Assembly: GCA_050875145.1 (NCBI GenBank)
Contig: JBNMLH010000021.1
Location: 1-52,393, forward strand
Length of the DNA: 52,393 nt
Direction of reading: 5' to 3'
From: CAG-411 sp050875145
GTDB taxonomy: Bacteria; Bacillota; Clostridia; Lachnospirales; Lachnospiraceae
The position numbers were made by a program, and so were the translations under genes. Below the pieces are notes generated by a model. The model did not search any database. It saw only the letters and a program-made list of their open reading frames with translations, and was not told the origin of the DNA. Shown in pieces: positions 50,525 to 52,393 of the stretch. The first letter of the stretch is position 1, and every line of letters begins with the position of its first letter.

Positions 50525-52078
50525 CTAGATAAACTCTTTTGCAATTTCTTTTACTTTCTCTGGATACTTTTGATAGAATGTTTCATAATCTGTTCCAGCC
50601 TCTGCAACTGTTTTCCCAAGTTTCACAAAAAATTCCGGAATATCTTTTCTATACATCGCACCAATCTCTTCTCCCATAGTTTCTTGTCCCTGAAGATCAC
50701 TACCATTTAAATATAAGGTAAATGCATCCTGTGGACCGTCTTCCGATGGCTTCTTTCCCCCACGAAGCCCAATTAAAGCAGTCTGATGTGCTGCACAGGA
50801 AGATGGACAGCCCGAAATATGAATTTCCGGTAATGCACCATCTGGAAACTGTTCCGCTCTTACGCGCTCCAGACATTCCTTCAACATAATCTGCGATTTT
50901 CCAATTCCAACCTGACAAACATCTGCACCAATACATGCTGTAGAATGTTCAAATGCATTTGCAGCAGAATCCGCTGTAATCTGTAATACTTTCTCTGCTT
51001 CCTCTTTTGTCAAATTAATAATATAAATGCCTTCATCCGGAGCAATTCTTACGCTGACTGCATCCATATCTTTAATGGTGTCATATAATTTTTGAAACAA
51101 CGAAACGTCCGGTGTACCACCAATTGGATAATATGCCACCGCATAAAGTCCTTCCTGTTTTTGTGCCAACACTCTTTTATTTTCTGCCAAAAATGTTTCT
51201 GCACCTTCTGCATCTCCGGTTTTTGTTATTGCTACCGGCTTTGCATTTATATCCAAGGAAAGCTTTTCCAGATTTTCAGCAAGTTTCTCCGCAAATGCTT
51301 TCTGTAATCCTTCTACACCCATGGTATCCTGTAAAAATCGTGTTCTAGATGCACCTCTTTGTTTATAATTTCCATGTTCCTTAAATACATCTACCATAGT
51401 CTGTAAACAATACAGTACCTTTTCCGGTTCCAAATCATCTACTACTTTTACACCAAATTTAGGTTTATTTCCCAATCCCCCTGCACAATATACATCAAAT
51501 TTTCCGTTCTTCTTTGCTACAAATCCCAAATCACGGAAGGTTGCATGTGTCTCATTTTTCACGCCATTCGAAAAGGCAACCTTTAATTTTCTTGGCAGTT
51601 TCAAGCCTTTCATTAGCCCAAGTGCATATTCCCCTGCAGCTTTCGCATAAGGCATAACATCAAAGGCTTCTCCCTGTTCCACGCCAGATAACGGAGCGCA
51701 CATAGTATTTCTTGGAAAATCTCCACCACCACCTCTTGTGATAATGTCATGGTCAATGGCTTCCTCTATCAAAGAACAGACCGCTTCACAAGATAAATTA
51801 TGTAATTGAACCGTCTGACAAGTAGTAAAATGCGCCTTGTCTATATTATATTTATCAATACTATCGGCGATAAATTTTAATTTATCTTTGTCCAAATCTC
51901 CTGCCGTCATACGCAGACGAAGCATACTTGCATTTGCTCCTCTTTGTGCATAACTGCCATAGTAGCCGGAAAATCCTTTATACTCTGCAACTGGCACCTC
52001 GCCTTTGTAAAAAGCTTTTGTTTTTTCTTTAAATGCCTTCAGTTCTTCACGATATTCTTCTCTTAATTCCTGTGTCAT
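50525..52078 (-). CDS. Ferredoxin-type sulfite (nitrite/sulfite) reductase
   Basis: 517 residues with the duplicated siroheme reductase layout. The first half has the ferredoxin-like domain and siroheme-binding TTCQTVQLHNL and GGGGDFPRNTMCAPLSGVE. The second half carries the 4Fe-4S/siroheme cysteines in ACIGADVCQVGIGKS and HISGCPSSCAAHQTALIG. It reduces sulfite to sulfide (six electrons). The sulfate-assimilation neighbours favour sulfite over nitrite. AAAGGAG precedes the ATG. It is separated from sbp by 420 bases with hairpins and a new promoter, so it is probably its own unit. Confidence 0.88.
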   Translation of the reverse strand: MTQELREEYREELKAFKEKTKAFYKGEVPVAEYKGFSGYYGSYAQRGANASMLRLRMTAGDLDKDKLKFIADSIDKYNIDKAHFTTCQTVQLHNLSCEAVCSLIEEAIDHDIITRGGGGDFPRNTMCAPLSGVEQGEAFDVMPYAKAAGEYALGLMKGLKLPRKLKVAFSNGVKNETHATFRDLGFVAKKNGKFDVYCAGGLGNKPKFGVKVVDDLEPEKVLYCLQTMVDVFKEHGNYKQRGASRTRFLQDTMGVEGLQKAFAEKLAENLEKLSLDINAKPVAITKTGDAEGAETFLAENKRVLAQKQEGLYAVAYYPIGGTPDVSLFQKLYDTIKDMDAVSVRIAPDEGIYIINLTKEEAEKVLQITADSAANAFEHSTACIGADVCQVGIGKSQIMLKECLERVRAEQFPDGALPEIHISGCPSSCAAHQTALIGLRGGKKPSEDGPQDAFTLYLNGSDLQGQETMGEEIGAMYRKDIPEFFVKLGKTVAEAGTDYETFYQKYPEKVKEIAKEFI

Positions 52079-52179
52079 AACAAACTCCTTTCAAATTCTA
52101 TTTTGTAATAGATACCTGCAAGTTTTTCTTTCTAACCATTCACATAGATATCCATTTTATTTTCCTACGCTTTTACTAG

Positions 52180-52188
52180 AGTATAGCA
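52180..52188 (-). promoter_or_regulatory. Candidate extended -10 of the sulfite reductase gene
   Basis: TGC-TATACT on the minus strand, ~100 bases before the ATG; no good -35 hexamer at the usual distance, so an activator may be needed. The rest of 52079-52255 is AT-rich with nothing else seen. Confidence 0.35.
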
Positions 52189-52255
52189 TATTCAAGCATA
52201 AAAAAACACCTTTTTATTGACTTTTTTCCATTTTTCTTTCTATACTATAAATATT

Positions 52256-52388
52256 ACTAAGTCAGCAACCACCACTTCAAGTGGTGGTTTGATTTTCGCC
52301 CTATAAGGGCATTTTACATGCGCGCCTAAAAGGCGGTGCCTCAAGCACCCTCTACCTGCTCACCACTAAAGTGGTTCCTTTACTTAGT
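52256..52388. mobile_element. Hairpin cluster resembling an IS200/IS605-type end or guide-RNA region
   Basis: In 133 bases there are five consecutive perfect hairpins: AACCACCAC/GTGGTGGTT (52267-52289), GCCCT/AGGGC (52298-52310), CGCCT/AGGCG (52323-52335), GGTGC/GCACC (52335-52349) and ACCAC/GTGGT (52362-52375). All are enclosed by ACTAAGT (52256-52262) and ACTTAGT (52382-52388). GC content is well above the surroundings. Subterminal hairpins without long terminal repeats are typical of IS200/IS605 ends, of their short non-autonomous derivatives, and of TnpB/IscB-associated RNAs. No transposase is in view; the window ends five bases later. Confidence 0.45.
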
Positions 52389-52393
52389 CCCGC

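Noticed and set aside
1..52393. tRNA, rRNA or CRISPR array anywhere in the window
   Set aside because: No cloverleaf with a GTTCRA-type arm, no rRNA-like stretch and no regularly spaced direct repeats were seen on reading.

Overview
The window is AT-rich, densely coded DNA from a low-GC Gram-positive bacterium, most likely an anaerobic spore-forming member of the Clostridia (Lachnospiraceae-like). This rests on protein character (Rex, SleC-like cortex-lytic enzyme, DUF1653, assimilatory AprA/B-like APS reductase, RelQ-type alarmone synthetase), AGGAGG-type ribosome binding sites, sigma-A promoters and a CIRCE element. It reads mostly as chromosomal core with lineage-specific accessory genes. 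I saw no rRNA, tRNA, CRISPR array or prophage. The only mobile-element-like signal is a hairpin cluster at the right edge.

Layout. 1-2.5 kb (minus): TrmO-like tRNA methyltransferase, a methyltransferase remnant, a D-2-hydroxyacid dehydrogenase and RlmH. 2.9-9.4 kb (minus): probable operon rex / coiled-coil protein / acpS / nnr / alr / mazF / CNNM-type membrane protein, driven by a promoter that overlaps a Rex-operator-like palindrome. 9.6-11.5 kb (plus): an ABC-F ATPase with a consensus promoter. 11.6-15.3 kb (minus): three-gene operon of a membrane-anchored Ser/Thr kinase-like protein with a long charged helix, a membrane protein of unknown function and a DUF1653-like protein. 15.6-19.9 kb (minus): carAB. 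20.4-23.5 kb (plus): SulP transporter and SleC-like cortex-lytic protein. 23.5-25.2 kb (minus): polysaccharide deacetylase and thyA. 25.3-26.8 kb (plus): CmpB-like membrane protein and a GNAT acetyltransferase. 26.9-33.4 kb (minus): Asn/Asp-rich lipoprotein, htpG with CIRCE, a GH13 protein lacking its catalytic residues, and a second ABC-F. 33.7-36.8 kb (plus): a third ABC-F and a second CNNM protein. 36.9-41.5 kb (minus): helical-bundle protein, a 50-residue membrane protein, pyrE, an AGCS symporter, a cyclophilin lipoprotein and RelQ. 41.7-52.1 kb (minus): sulfate assimilation, with sulfite reductase, sulfate ABC transporter (sbp-cysT-cysW-cysA), AprA/B-like APS reductase and ATP sulfurylase cysDN.

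How the genes work together. The right-hand 10 kb gives a complete sulfate-to-sulfide route: ABC import, activation to APS by CysDN, reduction by the AprA/B-like pair without a PAPS step, then siroheme sulfite reductase. CysN carries a C-terminal tail that looks like an APS kinase domain stripped of its P-loop. carAB and pyrE serve pyrimidine synthesis and thyA makes dTMP. The rex operon combines a redox sensor, fatty-acid and cell-wall housekeeping functions and a MazF toxin with no visible antitoxin.

Most interesting theme: several proteins keep the fold of a well-known family but lack its key residues. These are a GH13 debranching-enzyme homologue with all three catalytic carboxylates replaced, an ABC-F with a lysine-less second Walker A, a kinase with DFA for DFG, a CNNM protein without its signature residues, and the CysN tail. 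All assignments are by reading motifs; no database search was possible.
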